Assembly (NCBI RefSeq): GCF_000682735.1
Contig: NZ_AWFD01000007.1
Span: forward strand, 1-64,000
Source of the DNA: Hyphomonas sp. CY54-11-8
Lineage (GTDB): Bacteria > Pseudomonadota > Alphaproteobacteria > Caulobacterales > Hyphomonadaceae
Length of the DNA stretch: 64,000 nucleotides
Direction of reading: 5' to 3'
Shown here: positions 54,720-63,845 of the stretch, piece after piece
Numbering within the stretch: position 1 is the first letter of the stretch
Layout of the letters: every line of letters starts with the position of its first letter
The notes under the pieces: generated by a model
Databases searched by the model: none
The model's input: only the letters and a program-made list of their open reading frames with translations
Told to the model about the DNA's origin: nothing
Program-made: the position numbers and the translations under genes

Positions 54720-55781
54720 TTAGCGAAACGGCCATTCAGCAGCCTTGCTGGGCAATTCACCGGCCGGATCCAGCATAAACGCCAGATAATCGTCATGTAC
54801 CGTTTGCGCCTGAAGGTCCCTCAGCAGCATGTGGAACCCCTTTTCATAGTAGACTGTCCTGACATGCGACGGCAGCACTTTCGCGGTTCGTTCCACCCCC
54901 TTTGCCGGCACAACGTAATCATTTGCTCCATAAGACATGAGCGTCGGCAAGCTTGCTGGCAGGTTCGGGGCGCGTTCATGTGCCCGCTCCATCAGCGAAA
55001 CAAGCCCATAGACCTGATCAATGCGATTGGTCGGCATCATCAGCGGATCAGACCAAGTCCGCTGAAGCATCTCGATATTGTCCGAGGGTTCGATCCGAAC
55101 GAAACGCCTCGGCGGCTGAACGATCCAGCCCGGCCTGACGTGCGCAGACAGCCAGAGGCTGGTCCGGTAGGTGAGGTTCATTGCGCCCCAGCCCCGCAGG
55201 CCAGGTCCGGACGCGATAAACTGATCGGCAGCTGGCGGTAAATCGGAGCCAAACGCCGACATGGCCACCGACGCACCCATGGAAATTCCGACCACCGTGA
55301 TCTTAGCATCAGGGTGACGCTGCCTGGCGAGGTCCACCGCCGTTCGAAAATCCTCCCGCATCAGGTCTTCGTCAGGCCAGATTCCTCTCTCAGGCGAACG
55401 GCCGAAGCCGCGCTGGTCGTAAGCGTAGACCGTCACGCCTTTCGACGCCCAATAGGGCGCCGCCATGTGGAACGCGTTCGCATAATCGTTCATGCCGTGC
55501 AGGCCGACCACAACATGTCCTGCGGCCTCTCCGGCCTCCTGCCCCGGCCAATAGGTCAGCCCCAGCTCGGCGCCGTCGAACGACACAAACTTGTTTTCTT
55601 CCACTTTCAGTTCGGGTGTCACGGTTTGCGTCATGGAGAGCGGTTCCTGAACCTTTGGCGTTGCACAGGCACTGACGGCCAGCATTGCCAGCACGATCAG
55701 CTTTCGGACAAGGCCGAACGGACCGCGCTCCGCAGGTCGGGCAGCACATCGTCCTCGAACCAGGGATTGCGCTTCAGCCAT
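54720..55781 (-). CDS. Lipoprotein alpha/beta hydrolase (monoacylglycerol-lipase-like)
   Basis: An alpha/beta hydrolase with a lipobox, LAVSAC, after KLIVLAML, so it is probably membrane-tethered in the periplasm. HGMNDYANAF, YDQRGFGRS, the elbow VGISMGASVAM (Ser), GANDYVVP (Asp) and KGFHMLLRD (His) fit the serine-aminopeptidase-S33/monoglyceride-lipase group. Start uncertain: the ATG at 55781 has a strong GGAGG 8 nt upstream but lies 85 nt inside the preceding gene and puts 32 residues before the hydrophobic core; a GTG at 55694 just after that gene's stop is the alternative but lacks the basic n-region. Confidence 0.82.
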   Translation of the reverse strand: MAEAQSLVRGRCAARPAERGPFGLVRKLIVLAMLAVSACATPKVQEPLSMTQTVTPELKVEENKFVSFDGAELGLTYWPGQEAGEAAGHVVVGLHGMNDYANAFHMAAPYWASKGVTVYAYDQRGFGRSPERGIWPDEDLMREDFRTAVDLARQRHPDAKITVVGISMGASVAMSAFGSDLPPAADQFIASGPGLRGWGAMNLTYRTSLWLSAHVRPGWIVQPPRRFVRIEPSDNIEMLQRTWSDPLMMPTNRIDQVYGLVSLMERAHERAPNLPASLPTLMSYGANDYVVPAKGVERTAKVLPSHVRTVYYEKGFHMLLRDLQAQTVHDDYLAFMLDPAGELPSKAAEWPFR

Positions 55782-56293
55782 GCGGTATTCCTCCAGCTTG
55801 GATGCGGCAGGGTGAAAATGCGATCGCCAGCATAGGATTTCCAGTTCGCGACCGTCGCTGTCAGTGTCTTTTCGACCCGGCGCCCAAGATGCCAGCGCTG
55901 GGCATATCCACCGACCAGCAAGACCACGTCGATCCTGGAAAGCTGTTCCAGAACCCGTTGCCGCCAGACCTCAGCGCAACGCTTCATGGGCGGCAGGTCT
56001 CCACCCTTGGCATCATAGCCCGGAAAGCAAAGCCCCATTGGCAGGATCGCGATCCGGCTGGCGTCGTAGAATTCCTCCCGTGACAGGCCCATCCAGTCTC
56101 TCAGACGGTCACCAGACGGATCGTTGAACGGTGTGCCGGTCGTGTCTGCCAGATTGCCGGGAGCCTGACCTGCGACCAGAACGCGGGCGTCAGCTGACAG
56201 CTGGAAAATGGGGTTCGGCGCGCGTTCCATTTCCGCCTCACATAGGCGGCACCGGCGTATCTCATTAATCAGGGACTGGAGATCATCGCTCAT
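55697..56293 (-). CDS. Uracil-DNA glycosylase family protein
   Basis: A 198-residue UDG-superfamily protein. VLVAGQAPGNLADTTGTPFNDPSGDRLRDWMG is the motif A region and LPHPSWRN the motif B (HPS) region. Only two nearby cysteines (CRLC) are seen, so an iron-sulfur cluster as in family 4/5 is unlikely. This subgroup is often annotated as UDG-like with unproven activity. The ATG at 56293 is divergent from the pirin gene. Confidence 0.85.
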   Translation of the reverse strand: MSDDLQSLINEIRRCRLCEAEMERAPNPIFQLSADARVLVAGQAPGNLADTTGTPFNDPSGDRLRDWMGLSREEFYDASRIAILPMGLCFPGYDAKGGDLPPMKRCAEVWRQRVLEQLSRIDVVLLVGGYAQRWHLGRRVEKTLTATVANWKSYAGDRIFTLPHPSWRNTAWLKRNPWFEDDVLPDLRSAVRSALSES

Positions 56294-56340
56294 GCGTCCA
56301 TATTTGAGGGGGAATGTGGCCGCGAAAAGGAGTCCTGAGC

Positions 56341-57237
56341 ATGAGCGAACCAATCTCGCGAAGAATTGAACCGAGAGCACGCGATCTGGGCGGTGGCTTC
56401 CGTGTTCGCCGGGTGCTGCCTTTCCATGCGCAACGCATGGTCGGTCCATTCGTCTTCTTCGATCATTTCGGACCCGTGGAATACGCGCCCGGTGAAGGCT
56501 TCGATGTGCGCCCGCATCCGCATATCGGTCTGTCTACCGTCACCTACCTGTTCGAAGGCGCGATAGAACATCGGGACTCCCTCGGAACAGATCTTGTCAT
56601 TCGCCCAGGCGCAGTGAACTGGATGACCGCCGGACACGGCATTGTCCACTCGGAACGAACCCCAGCCCCGGAACGGGAGGCAGGTCAGAGCATGCACGGC
56701 CTTCAGACCTGGCTCGCGCTGCCGAAGACCCATGAGGATATTCCACCAGCTTTCGACCATCATCCGGCCGATGCGCTACCGGAATTCAATCACCGAGGCG
56801 CGCGCATGCGTGTGCTCGCTGGTGAGGCATTCGGAAAAGTCTCACCCGTGCAGTTCCCATGGCCAATCCTGTACGTGGCTTTCGAGGCGGATGAAGGCGC
56901 CAACCTGATCCTTCCACACACACTCGCCGAAGAGCGGGCAGTCTATCTCGTCAGCGGCAGTGCTGTGATTGGCGGTGAGACGTTCGGCGAAGGACAGATG
57001 CTCGTACTGGCCAGGGGCATCGATGTCGCCATTCGGCTGGAGCCTGGTACGAAAGGTGTGATCTGCGGCGGCGCGGCCATGGATGGGCCACGCAAAATCG
57101 AATGGAATTTCGTCGCCAGCGATCAGACGCTTATCGATCAGGCGAAACAGGATTGGCAACATTCGGTCAGCTCGGGTGGATCTGACCGCTTTCCAACGGT
57201 TCCCGGCGACGAAGAGGAATGGATCCCGCTCCCATGA
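56341..57237 (+). CDS. Pirin family protein
   Basis: A 298-residue bicupin. The N-terminal cupin has the metal-site histidines in VRPHPHIGLSTVTYLFEG and the TAGHGIVHSE motif, both pirin hallmarks. Some bacterial pirins have quercetinase activity or bind metabolic enzymes; which applies here cannot be told. AGGAG lies about 9 nt before the ATG. Confidence 0.92.
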   Translation: MSEPISRRIEPRARDLGGGFRVRRVLPFHAQRMVGPFVFFDHFGPVEYAPGEGFDVRPHPHIGLSTVTYLFEGAIEHRDSLGTDLVIRPGAVNWMTAGHGIVHSERTPAPEREAGQSMHGLQTWLALPKTHEDIPPAFDHHPADALPEFNHRGARMRVLAGEAFGKVSPVQFPWPILYVAFEADEGANLILPHTLAEERAVYLVSGSAVIGGETFGEGQMLVLARGIDVAIRLEPGTKGVICGGAAMDGPRKIEWNFVASDQTLIDQAKQDWQHSVSSGGSDRFPTVPGDEEEWIPLP

Positions 57238-57305
57238 GGCACAAGCTTGCCCCTCGCCCGGGCACGTGCAAAACCCCTCCTAACAGGATTGTTACGGAGA
57301 ATCTC

Positions 57306-59054
57306 ATGAAGAAGCTGTTCCTGGCAGCGTCCCTGCTGGCGTTGACCGCCTGTGGAGAACAAGCCGCCAAGGTCGACACCACCCCCGAAGCAGAAACCAA
57401 TGCAGCTGCAGCGACACCGGACCTGCTGATGCCGCTTCCGGAAGGTACGGTCGCAGACATTTCGGCCGACGATCTGGCGGTCCGTATCAAAACTCTCGCA
57501 GACGATACGTTTGAAGGCCGGGGTCCCGGTACGCCGACAGGCGAAGCTGCAGCTGACTGGATTGCCGCCGAGATGAACCGGATTGGGCTAAAGCCTGGCG
57601 CAGCCAATGGCAGCTATCTTCAGGAAGTGCAGATGGTGAACCAGACCATCGACCCATCTGAATCCTATCTGTCGTTCTCGTCAGAAGACGGCACGGAGAT
57701 CCCGACCACACTGAAAGACGATGCGGTAATCTGGACCAAGCGCCAGAATGCGACCGAGCTTTCCTTCGACCCGAGCGATGTTGTTTTTGTCGGTTATGGC
57801 GCGGTCGCTCCGGAATATGAGTGGAACGATTACGACGATCAGGATTTCACCGGCAAGACGGTCATCATCCTGGTCAATGATCCGGGCTTTGCAACACAGG
57901 ACCCAGACCTCTTCAAAGGCAAGGCCATGACCTATTATGGCCGCTGGACCTACAAGTATGAAGAAGCGGCCCGCCAGAACGCTGCTGCTGCGATCGTCGT
58001 CCACGAAACAGCGCCTGCTGCTTATGGCTGGGACGTGGTCGCGAACTCCTGGTCAGGCGCTCAATCGGATCTCGTGCGCGCAAATGGTGGTGAGGACCGC
58101 ACCACGATGGAAGCGTGGATCACCCGCGATAAAGCCGAAGAACTCTTCAAGGCTGCCGGGCTCGACTACGAGACGCTGAAGGATGCCGCCAAGGAACGCG
58201 GCTTCAAACCGGTGCCGCTCACCGGACTGAAGGCTCAGGGTGCGATCACCCAGAAGATTGAACCCCTGACCAGCCACAATGTCATCGGTGTACTCCCAGG
58301 CCAGACCACACCGGACGAGTATGTTCTGTACACGGCTCACTGGGATCACCTCGGCAAGAAGTCCGGCGAAAAGACCGGAGCTCCTGGCGAGGACTTCTAC
58401 CAGGACCAGATCTTCAACGGTGCCGTAGACAACGCAACCGGCGCTGCCGCCTTGCTGGAAATTGCTGAAGCTATGGCGGCGCAATCGGTCGACCGCTCTG
58501 TCATGTTCCTGTCTGTCACACTGGAAGAGTCCGGACTGCTCGGTTCCGAGTATTTCGCGCAACATCCGACTGTGCCGCTGAACAAGATTGTTGCCGGCAT
58601 CAACATGGACGGCTCCCTGCCGGTTGGGCGCACACATGACATGGTGGTGGTCGGTTATGGCGCTTCGGAACTGGAAGACATGCTGACAGAATACCTCGCC
58701 AAGCAAGACCGGGTCGTGAAGCCGGATCCCAAACCGGAAGCCGGATCGTTCTATCGCTCGGACCATATCTCGCTCGCCAAGCGCGGCGTACCGATGCTGT
58801 ATGCCGATGGCGGTGAGGACAAGGTGGATGGCGGCATCGCTGCAGGCAAGGCAATCGCTCAGGCCTACAATGAGCAGCGCTACCACAAGCCCATGGACGA
58901 ATACACTGACGATTGGGACCTTTCCGGCAATGTGGAAGACGTCACCGCGCTCTTCGAAGTCGGCAAGTCCATCGCCCAATCCGATGCCTGGCCGACTTGG
59001 TATCCTGGCAACGAGTTTGAAGCAGCCCGCAAGGCCAGCCTCGGCGAAAACTGA
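57306..59054 (+). CDS. M28 family zinc metallopeptidase, lipoprotein, with PA domain insert
   Basis: A 582-residue exported protein. The signal peptide MKKLFLAASLLALTAC ends in a lipobox (Cys16). A protease-associated domain lies at about 130-270. The M28 core shows YTAHWDHLG (first His), GAVDNATGAAALLEIAEA (bridging Asp), VTLEESGLLGSEYF (catalytic and ligand Glu), INMDG (Asp) and FYRSDHISLAKRGVP (last His). It is expected to be an aminopeptidase in the periplasm or outer membrane. Followed by a strong hairpin. Confidence 0.93.
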   Translation: MKKLFLAASLLALTACGEQAAKVDTTPEAETNAAAATPDLLMPLPEGTVADISADDLAVRIKTLADDTFEGRGPGTPTGEAAADWIAAEMNRIGLKPGAANGSYLQEVQMVNQTIDPSESYLSFSSEDGTEIPTTLKDDAVIWTKRQNATELSFDPSDVVFVGYGAVAPEYEWNDYDDQDFTGKTVIILVNDPGFATQDPDLFKGKAMTYYGRWTYKYEEAARQNAAAAIVVHETAPAAYGWDVVANSWSGAQSDLVRANGGEDRTTMEAWITRDKAEELFKAAGLDYETLKDAAKERGFKPVPLTGLKAQGAITQKIEPLTSHNVIGVLPGQTTPDEYVLYTAHWDHLGKKSGEKTGAPGEDFYQDQIFNGAVDNATGAAALLEIAEAMAAQSVDRSVMFLSVTLEESGLLGSEYFAQHPTVPLNKIVAGINMDGSLPVGRTHDMVVVGYGASELEDMLTEYLAKQDRVVKPDPKPEAGSFYRSDHISLAKRGVPMLYADGGEDKVDGGIAAGKAIAQAYNEQRYHKPMDEYTDDWDLSGNVEDVTALFEVGKSIAQSDAWPTWYPGNEFEAARKASLGEN

Positions 59055-59060
59055 TCGATC

Positions 59061-59090
59061 GCCCTCCGCCGGATCATACCGGCGGAGGGC
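59061..59090 (+). terminator. Hairpin terminator after the M28 peptidase gene
   Basis: A perfect 12-bp GC-rich stem (59061-59072 / 59079-59090) with a 6-nt loop, 6 bp after the stop codon, followed by AATTTACTTT. Confidence 0.75.
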
Positions 59091-59114
59091 AATTTACTTT
59101 GGAACCATTCAAGC

Positions 59115-59897
59115 ATGCTTTCGTACCAGCACGGCTTTCACGCAGGCAATCGCGCGGACGTGCTGAAACATGCCGTACTTCATGCAATATTGAGCGCTAC
59201 CGCCAAGCAATCGACCAACATCCTTTATGTTGAAACGCATTCCGGACGCGGACGGTATGATTTAAATAGCGCACAATCGACAAAAGGCGGAGAAGCACTC
59301 GACGGCATCCTGTCGCTCCTCGACGAAGGCTCACCCAAACCTGTCCGTCCATGGCTAGACCTCGTCAGAGAACGTGGCGTGAATGATTATCCGGGTTCTC
59401 CAGCGCTTGCGCAGCAATTGCTGCCCGCATCGACCCGCATGATCTTGTTTGAAAAACATCCAACCGAGTACAAGGAACTCGTCAAAGCCCTGGGCGAGGA
59501 CGACCGGCTGCAAATCAAGCATGCCGATGGCTATTCGGGCGCACTCAAGCTTTCCCCCCGCAGCAATGAACAGATCGTCTGTTTCGTCGACCCGAGCTAC
59601 GAAACCAGCCGTGACATCGACGCTCTGGCCCTGTGGACCCCGCGCGCCCTCAAGCGCTGGCCGAAGGGCATCCTTATTCTGTGGCTGCCACTCTTCAAAG
59701 ACGGACGGGAAATCGAGTTCGGAGAGTACCTGACAGAGCTAGACGATTGTTTCGTGGCGGGTGCCCGCTGGCCGATGGATCCGTTGGATGAAGGCGCCCT
59801 GGAAGGCTCTGCCATTGTCGCCTATCGCTCGCCGGGGGCAGCGCGCGAAACCTCGCTTAACATAGCCAGTGCATTGCAGTCATGGTGGGCACGCTGA
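59115..59897 (+). CDS. rlmJ: 23S rRNA (adenine2030-N6)-methyltransferase
   Basis: A 260-residue RlmJ. MLSYQHGFHAGNRADVLKHAVL is the unmistakable N-terminus; YVETHSGRGRYDL is the SAM-binding region. The catalytic motif IV, DPPYE in E. coli RlmJ, reads DPSYE here. Normal length otherwise. The next gene overlaps its end by 16 nt. Confidence 0.93.
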   Translation: MLSYQHGFHAGNRADVLKHAVLHAILSATAKQSTNILYVETHSGRGRYDLNSAQSTKGGEALDGILSLLDEGSPKPVRPWLDLVRERGVNDYPGSPALAQQLLPASTRMILFEKHPTEYKELVKALGEDDRLQIKHADGYSGALKLSPRSNEQIVCFVDPSYETSRDIDALALWTPRALKRWPKGILILWLPLFKDGREIEFGEYLTELDDCFVAGARWPMDPLDEGALEGSAIVAYRSPGAARETSLNIASALQSWWAR

Positions 59898-61030
59898 GCG
59901 GCGAGCCACGCCATATCCTGCTGGCGGGTGGCGGTCACGCGCACGCCGTCGCGCTGCATCAATTGGCGAACAACCCGCCGCAGCCGGAGACCCGGCTGAC
60001 TCTCGTTTCACCATCTACACACAATCTGTACAGCGGCGCCCTACCTGGCGTGATCGCCGGACACTGGCAAGCTGACGACATTGGCGTTCCACTTCAGCCG
60101 CTTTGCGAAGCCATTGGCGCCCAGTTCATTCAGGACAGAATAGCTGCGATCAATCCAGAATCCCGGACAGCTATCCTGGGATCAGGCGAGTCAATTTCAT
60201 TCGACGTGATGAGCCTGGATATCGGGTCCGGAATTCGCCCACTGGACGTCACCGGCAGTGATGGCGCGATTATTCCGGTCCGGCCAATCGCACCCTTTCT
60301 GCAGAAATGGGAATCTGCACTGGAACAGATCAAGGCCAGATCCACTCCTTCCACAATCATCGTCACCGGGGCCGGACTGGCAGGCATCGAAGTCGCGCTC
60401 GCCATCCACTATCGTCTTCTGCAGGAAGGCATCACCACACCCGCGATTCACTTGATCGATCCAGGTGATGAAATTGCCGCATCCAGTGCAGCCGCACTAC
60501 GTCGGAAACTTTACCGTGCGTTGGGCCGCTACGGCATAAACCTGATGCTGCAAACGAGCATTCGAGCCATTGAGAATGGTTGTGTCACGGTCTCGACAGG
60601 CGCCAAAATCGCGACCGCTTTCATCGTGAACTGCGCAGGGTCTGCCCCACACGACTGGGTGGCCCACACCGGTCTGAAAACTGCCAACGGACGTATCGAG
60701 GTGGATGCCTGCCTGCGTTCCATCAGTCACTCCCATATCTGGGCGGCTGGCGACACCTCGTATTTCCAGCCCAAATCTCTACCGCCCGCTGGCGTGTTCG
60801 CAGTTCGGGCCGGCCCTGTGATTGCGGAGAACATCCGCCGATTTTCGCAGGATAAAGATCTCGCTGAATACCATCCGCAAACCGATTATCTGAAGCTGGT
60901 AAGCTTGGGACAAAAGCGGGCCGTGGCAGAAAAGTTTGGGCTTACTCTCGAAGGCGGCTGGGTGTGGCACCTCAAGAAATCTATAGATTTCTCATTCCTG
61001 CGGGATCACAGCCCGCCGTCGAGCCACTGA
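59882..61030 (+). CDS. FAD-dependent pyridine nucleotide-disulfide oxidoreductase, SelD-associated type
   Basis: A 382-residue NDH-2/sulfide-quinone-reductase-like flavoprotein. HILLAGGGHAHAVALHQL is the FAD-binding Rossmann motif; IIVTGAGLAGIEVALAI the NAD-binding one; HIWAAGDTSYF the second FAD motif. The GGGHxH start and NLYSGALPGVIAGHW resemble the domain that precedes SelD in some selenophosphate synthetase fusions. Here it stands alone, with no SelD domain or neighbour. The start overlaps rlmJ by 16 nt; the end overlaps convergent lpxB by 39 nt. Confidence 0.83.
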   Translation: MVGTLSGEPRHILLAGGGHAHAVALHQLANNPPQPETRLTLVSPSTHNLYSGALPGVIAGHWQADDIGVPLQPLCEAIGAQFIQDRIAAINPESRTAILGSGESISFDVMSLDIGSGIRPLDVTGSDGAIIPVRPIAPFLQKWESALEQIKARSTPSTIIVTGAGLAGIEVALAIHYRLLQEGITTPAIHLIDPGDEIAASSAAALRRKLYRALGRYGINLMLQTSIRAIENGCVTVSTGAKIATAFIVNCAGSAPHDWVAHTGLKTANGRIEVDACLRSISHSHIWAAGDTSYFQPKSLPPAGVFAVRAGPVIAENIRRFSQDKDLAEYHPQTDYLKLVSLGQKRAVAEKFGLTLEGGWVWHLKKSIDFSFLRDHSPPSSH

Positions 61031-62170
61031 CAAAATAGCGTCGGCGGCAATTTCGGCAGATGAGTGACCGCCACCTTGCATTCGCGCAAGGGCTTCCTTC
61101 TGTGCCTGCCTCTGCGTGTCCAGAAGTTCCGGATACTTCAGCCATTTGATCGCGGTATCCGCGATCAGCTCAGGCTTCTGCCGAGTCTGGACGAATTCCG
61201 GCACGATTTCCTGATCGTCTGATACGATGTTCAGCAACGTGATATGCTGCTTCTTGTAGAGCAGTCCGCGCGCAAGCGCCCAGGTTAGCCAACCCGTCCG
61301 GTACGCCACGATCATCGGCGTACCCTGCATTGCCAGTTCGCTGGTCACGGTACCTGAACACGCCAAAGCCAAGTCTGCTGCAGCCATGGCATCATAACGT
61401 TCTTCTGGCGTGCGCAGCACTTCAGCCCAGCCAGACACATCCGGAAACGCCTCGTCAAACGCCTCAGCCATATTTGCAGCTGGTGAAACGATAATACGGA
61501 CGCCCGGCACAGCTGCAGCAACCTGTTTCGCAGCCTCAAGCAGCGCTGGGGCGACTTTGGCCAGTTCGCTCCGCCGGCTACCCGGCAGAACGAGGCAGAT
61601 TTTTTCGTCCTTTCCAAGGCCACGCGCGGCGCGGAATTTCTGCCCATCTCCCGGGGTGTTCCGCGACAAGGCAGGATTTCCGATAACGGTCGTCGGCAAG
61701 CCAAACGGCTCATAATAGGGCGCTTCCATGTCATGCATGCAAAGCAGATGGTCCACTGTCGCCGACAGCGTCTTCGCCCGGCCGGGCCGAGTTGCCCAAA
61801 CCTGGGGTCCAATGAGTTTGATCAGCTTTATGTCTGGTGCTCGCGCACGAACCCGCTGTGCGACCCGCAACATGAATCCCCACGAATCCACAAGCACAAC
61901 AACATCTGGTTGAAACGCAATAATGGCATCAGCCGCGGCATCCGCCAGCTTTACGACGGTACCATAGGCCCGAATGCCTTCAGCAAAACCAAGAATGGAA
62001 AGGGGTGAAATATCAAAAGGCGAGTGAATGCCAACGGATGCGAGTTCCCTGCCGCCAATTCCCGCGAGCTCCACATCGTACGTCTTCCGACGGATCTCTT
62101 CGACCACTTCGCGGGCCAGCAAATCGCCGGAGGCTTCTCCCGCGACCATGAATATGCGCAAAGGCTTCAC
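60992..62170 (-). CDS. lpxB: Lipid-A-disaccharide synthase
   Basis: A 392-residue GT19 enzyme that joins UDP-2,3-diacyl-GlcN and lipid X. FMVAGEASGDLLAREV, IGGRELASVG, VDSWGFMLRVAQR, GPQVWATRPGRAKTL and LPGSRRSELAK are diagnostic. The ATG at 62170 overlaps the lpxI TGA (ATGA). The last 39 bp overlap the convergent oxidoreductase gene. Confidence 0.97.
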   Translation of the reverse strand: MKPLRIFMVAGEASGDLLAREVVEEIRRKTYDVELAGIGGRELASVGIHSPFDISPLSILGFAEGIRAYGTVVKLADAAADAIIAFQPDVVVLVDSWGFMLRVAQRVRARAPDIKLIKLIGPQVWATRPGRAKTLSATVDHLLCMHDMEAPYYEPFGLPTTVIGNPALSRNTPGDGQKFRAARGLGKDEKICLVLPGSRRSELAKVAPALLEAAKQVAAAVPGVRIIVSPAANMAEAFDEAFPDVSGWAEVLRTPEERYDAMAAADLALACSGTVTSELAMQGTPMIVAYRTGWLTWALARGLLYKKQHITLLNIVSDDQEIVPEFVQTRQKPELIADTAIKWLKYPELLDTQRQAQKEALARMQGGGHSSAEIAADAILSVARRRAVIPQE

Positions 62171-63012
62171 GAAACTTCGTCCGGTTTAAAACCATAGATG
62201 AAAACGCCCAACCGGTCGGCCGCAGCTTCCATGTCGGCGCGCCGCAGCAGCAAAGCCCCGCCTGCCTCAACCGCCAATCCAGCGAGCCCGGCGGCAGCAA
62301 CAAGCTCCACTGTAGAAACGCCAGTAGTCGGCAGATCTATTCGGCGCTCCTGATCTGGTTTCGGGCGCTTTGCGAGCACACCACGGCGAGCGTCCGGTTT
62401 TCCCCGAATGGCTTCCGGAAGCGCGGCGCAACGCTTCAGCATTTCGTCAGTGCCCTCCTGCGCTTCGACGGCGAGGACAAGCCCATCGCAGACCACGCAC
62501 CCCTGCCCGATGTCGAGCGCACCTGTCGCAGACGCAACCTTCGCTGCGGCCCTGATATCCGCCAGATTCTCTTCATTTGGCTCAGGGCCAGCAATCAGCC
62601 CCACCGGTGCGAGCAGCGCTTTATTGGCCTCTTCGCTGCCAATCACATTGAAGCCATGCTTCTCGAATTCCCTGACGAGCACTTTGAGCAAGGCGTCGTC
62701 CCCCTTGCGGGCTTCTGAGACCACTTTGGGCAGCAGCATGGCGCCCCGCATGTCCAGCTTGAGGTCCTTGAAGTTCGGGCGTTTCACAATCCCCGCAAAG
62801 ACGACATCCTTGCAGCCAGCGGACTTCAGCCGTTCGATCACGCCTCCGATTTCTCCGAGACCGACTACCGCACCCGGATATTCGGCGAGGGCTGGCTCTT
62901 CGAAGCCCTTCAGACGGAGAACATAGACTCCCTGCCCGCTTGCGACAGCGTTACTGGCAATGGCGACCGGAAGTTCGCCCAGCCCTGCAATCAGTCCCAG
63001 CGGCGCGGTCAT
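62167..63012 (-). CDS. lpxI: UDP-2,3-diacylglucosamine pyrophosphatase LpxI
   Basis: A 281-residue LpxI (DUF1009), the alphaproteobacterial replacement for LpxH that makes lipid X. PLGLIAGLGELPVAIA at the start, DVVFAGIVKRPNFKDLKLD in the middle and RIDLPTTGVSTVE near the C-terminus, including the active-site Asp region, match the family. It starts 3 nt after lpxA and overlaps lpxB. Confidence 0.95.
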   Translation of the reverse strand: MTAPLGLIAGLGELPVAIASNAVASGQGVYVLRLKGFEEPALAEYPGAVVGLGEIGGVIERLKSAGCKDVVFAGIVKRPNFKDLKLDMRGAMLLPKVVSEARKGDDALLKVLVREFEKHGFNVIGSEEANKALLAPVGLIAGPEPNEENLADIRAAAKVASATGALDIGQGCVVCDGLVLAVEAQEGTDEMLKRCAALPEAIRGKPDARRGVLAKRPKPDQERRIDLPTTGVSTVELVAAAGLAGLAVEAGGALLLRRADMEAAADRLGVFIYGFKPDEVS

Positions 63013-63015
63013 CGA

Positions 63016-63807
63016 TCAGGCCGGCTTGCAGATCGGCCGGTCTCCGCCTGCCTGAATAAAGGAGATAAGTTCCATGGCGAGCGGCTGGTCTGCAAAATCC
63101 AGCGCAGCCTTGGCAAGGCGGTCCTTGAACAGACCTTCGCCGAAAAAGACTGCCTTGTAAGCACCGCGGATCTGCATCAGCTGGCCTTTGTCGAAACCGC
63201 GCCGCTTGAGGCCTACCATGTTCAGGCCGGAAAGCTTGGCATGATTTCCCACGACAGACCCAAAAGGTATCACGTCTTCGACAACAATTGCGCCGCCACC
63301 GATGAATGCATTCCGTCCAATGCGGGAGAACTGGTGTACCGCCGCGAGTCCGCCAAACCAGACATGGTCACCCACCTCGATGTGTCCGGCCAGTGATACA
63401 TTGTTCGCCATGACAACGTGATTGCCGATCTGGTTATCATGAGCGATGTGCGCACCAATCATGATGTAGCAATGATCACCGACTTTCGTCAGGCCACCGA
63501 ACTTTGGCATGCCCGCGTGGGCAGTGGCATATTCGCGGAAGGTGCAGTTCTCGCCCACCTCAAGACGGGACTCCGGCGTGTCTTCGAACCCGATCACCTG
63601 TGGACTGCAGCCCAGCGTCGCGTGAGGGAAAAGCACGCTGTTGCGGCCAAGACGAGTATGACCTGCCACCACTGCATGAGAGTGCAGCTTGCACCCATCG
63701 CCGATCTTCGCATTTGCACTGACATGGCAAAACGGACCGATCGCGACATCCGTGCCCAGCTGGGCGCCGTCTTCAACAAACGCGGTAGGATGAATCTGTG
63801 TCGGCAT
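63016..63807 (-). CDS. lpxA: UDP-N-acetylglucosamine acyltransferase
   Basis: A 263-residue left-handed beta-helix acyltransferase starting lipid A synthesis. Hexapeptide repeats fill residues 5-185; the catalytic His is probably His123 in GAHIAHDNQIGNH. The C-terminal helical domain follows. AGAGAAG precedes the ATG at 63807. Only 38 bp separate it from lpxD; fabZ, usually in between, is missing. Confidence 0.96.
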   Translation of the reverse strand: MPTQIHPTAFVEDGAQLGTDVAIGPFCHVSANAKIGDGCKLHSHAVVAGHTRLGRNSVLFPHATLGCSPQVIGFEDTPESRLEVGENCTFREYATAHAGMPKFGGLTKVGDHCYIMIGAHIAHDNQIGNHVVMANNVSLAGHIEVGDHVWFGGLAAVHQFSRIGRNAFIGGGAIVVEDVIPFGSVVGNHAKLSGLNMVGLKRRGFDKGQLMQIRGAYKAVFFGEGLFKDRLAKAALDFADQPLAMELISFIQAGGDRPICKPA

Positions 63808-63845
63808 GGCTGCTTCTCTGAATTTCAGCGCGAAGGAAGCGCCGA

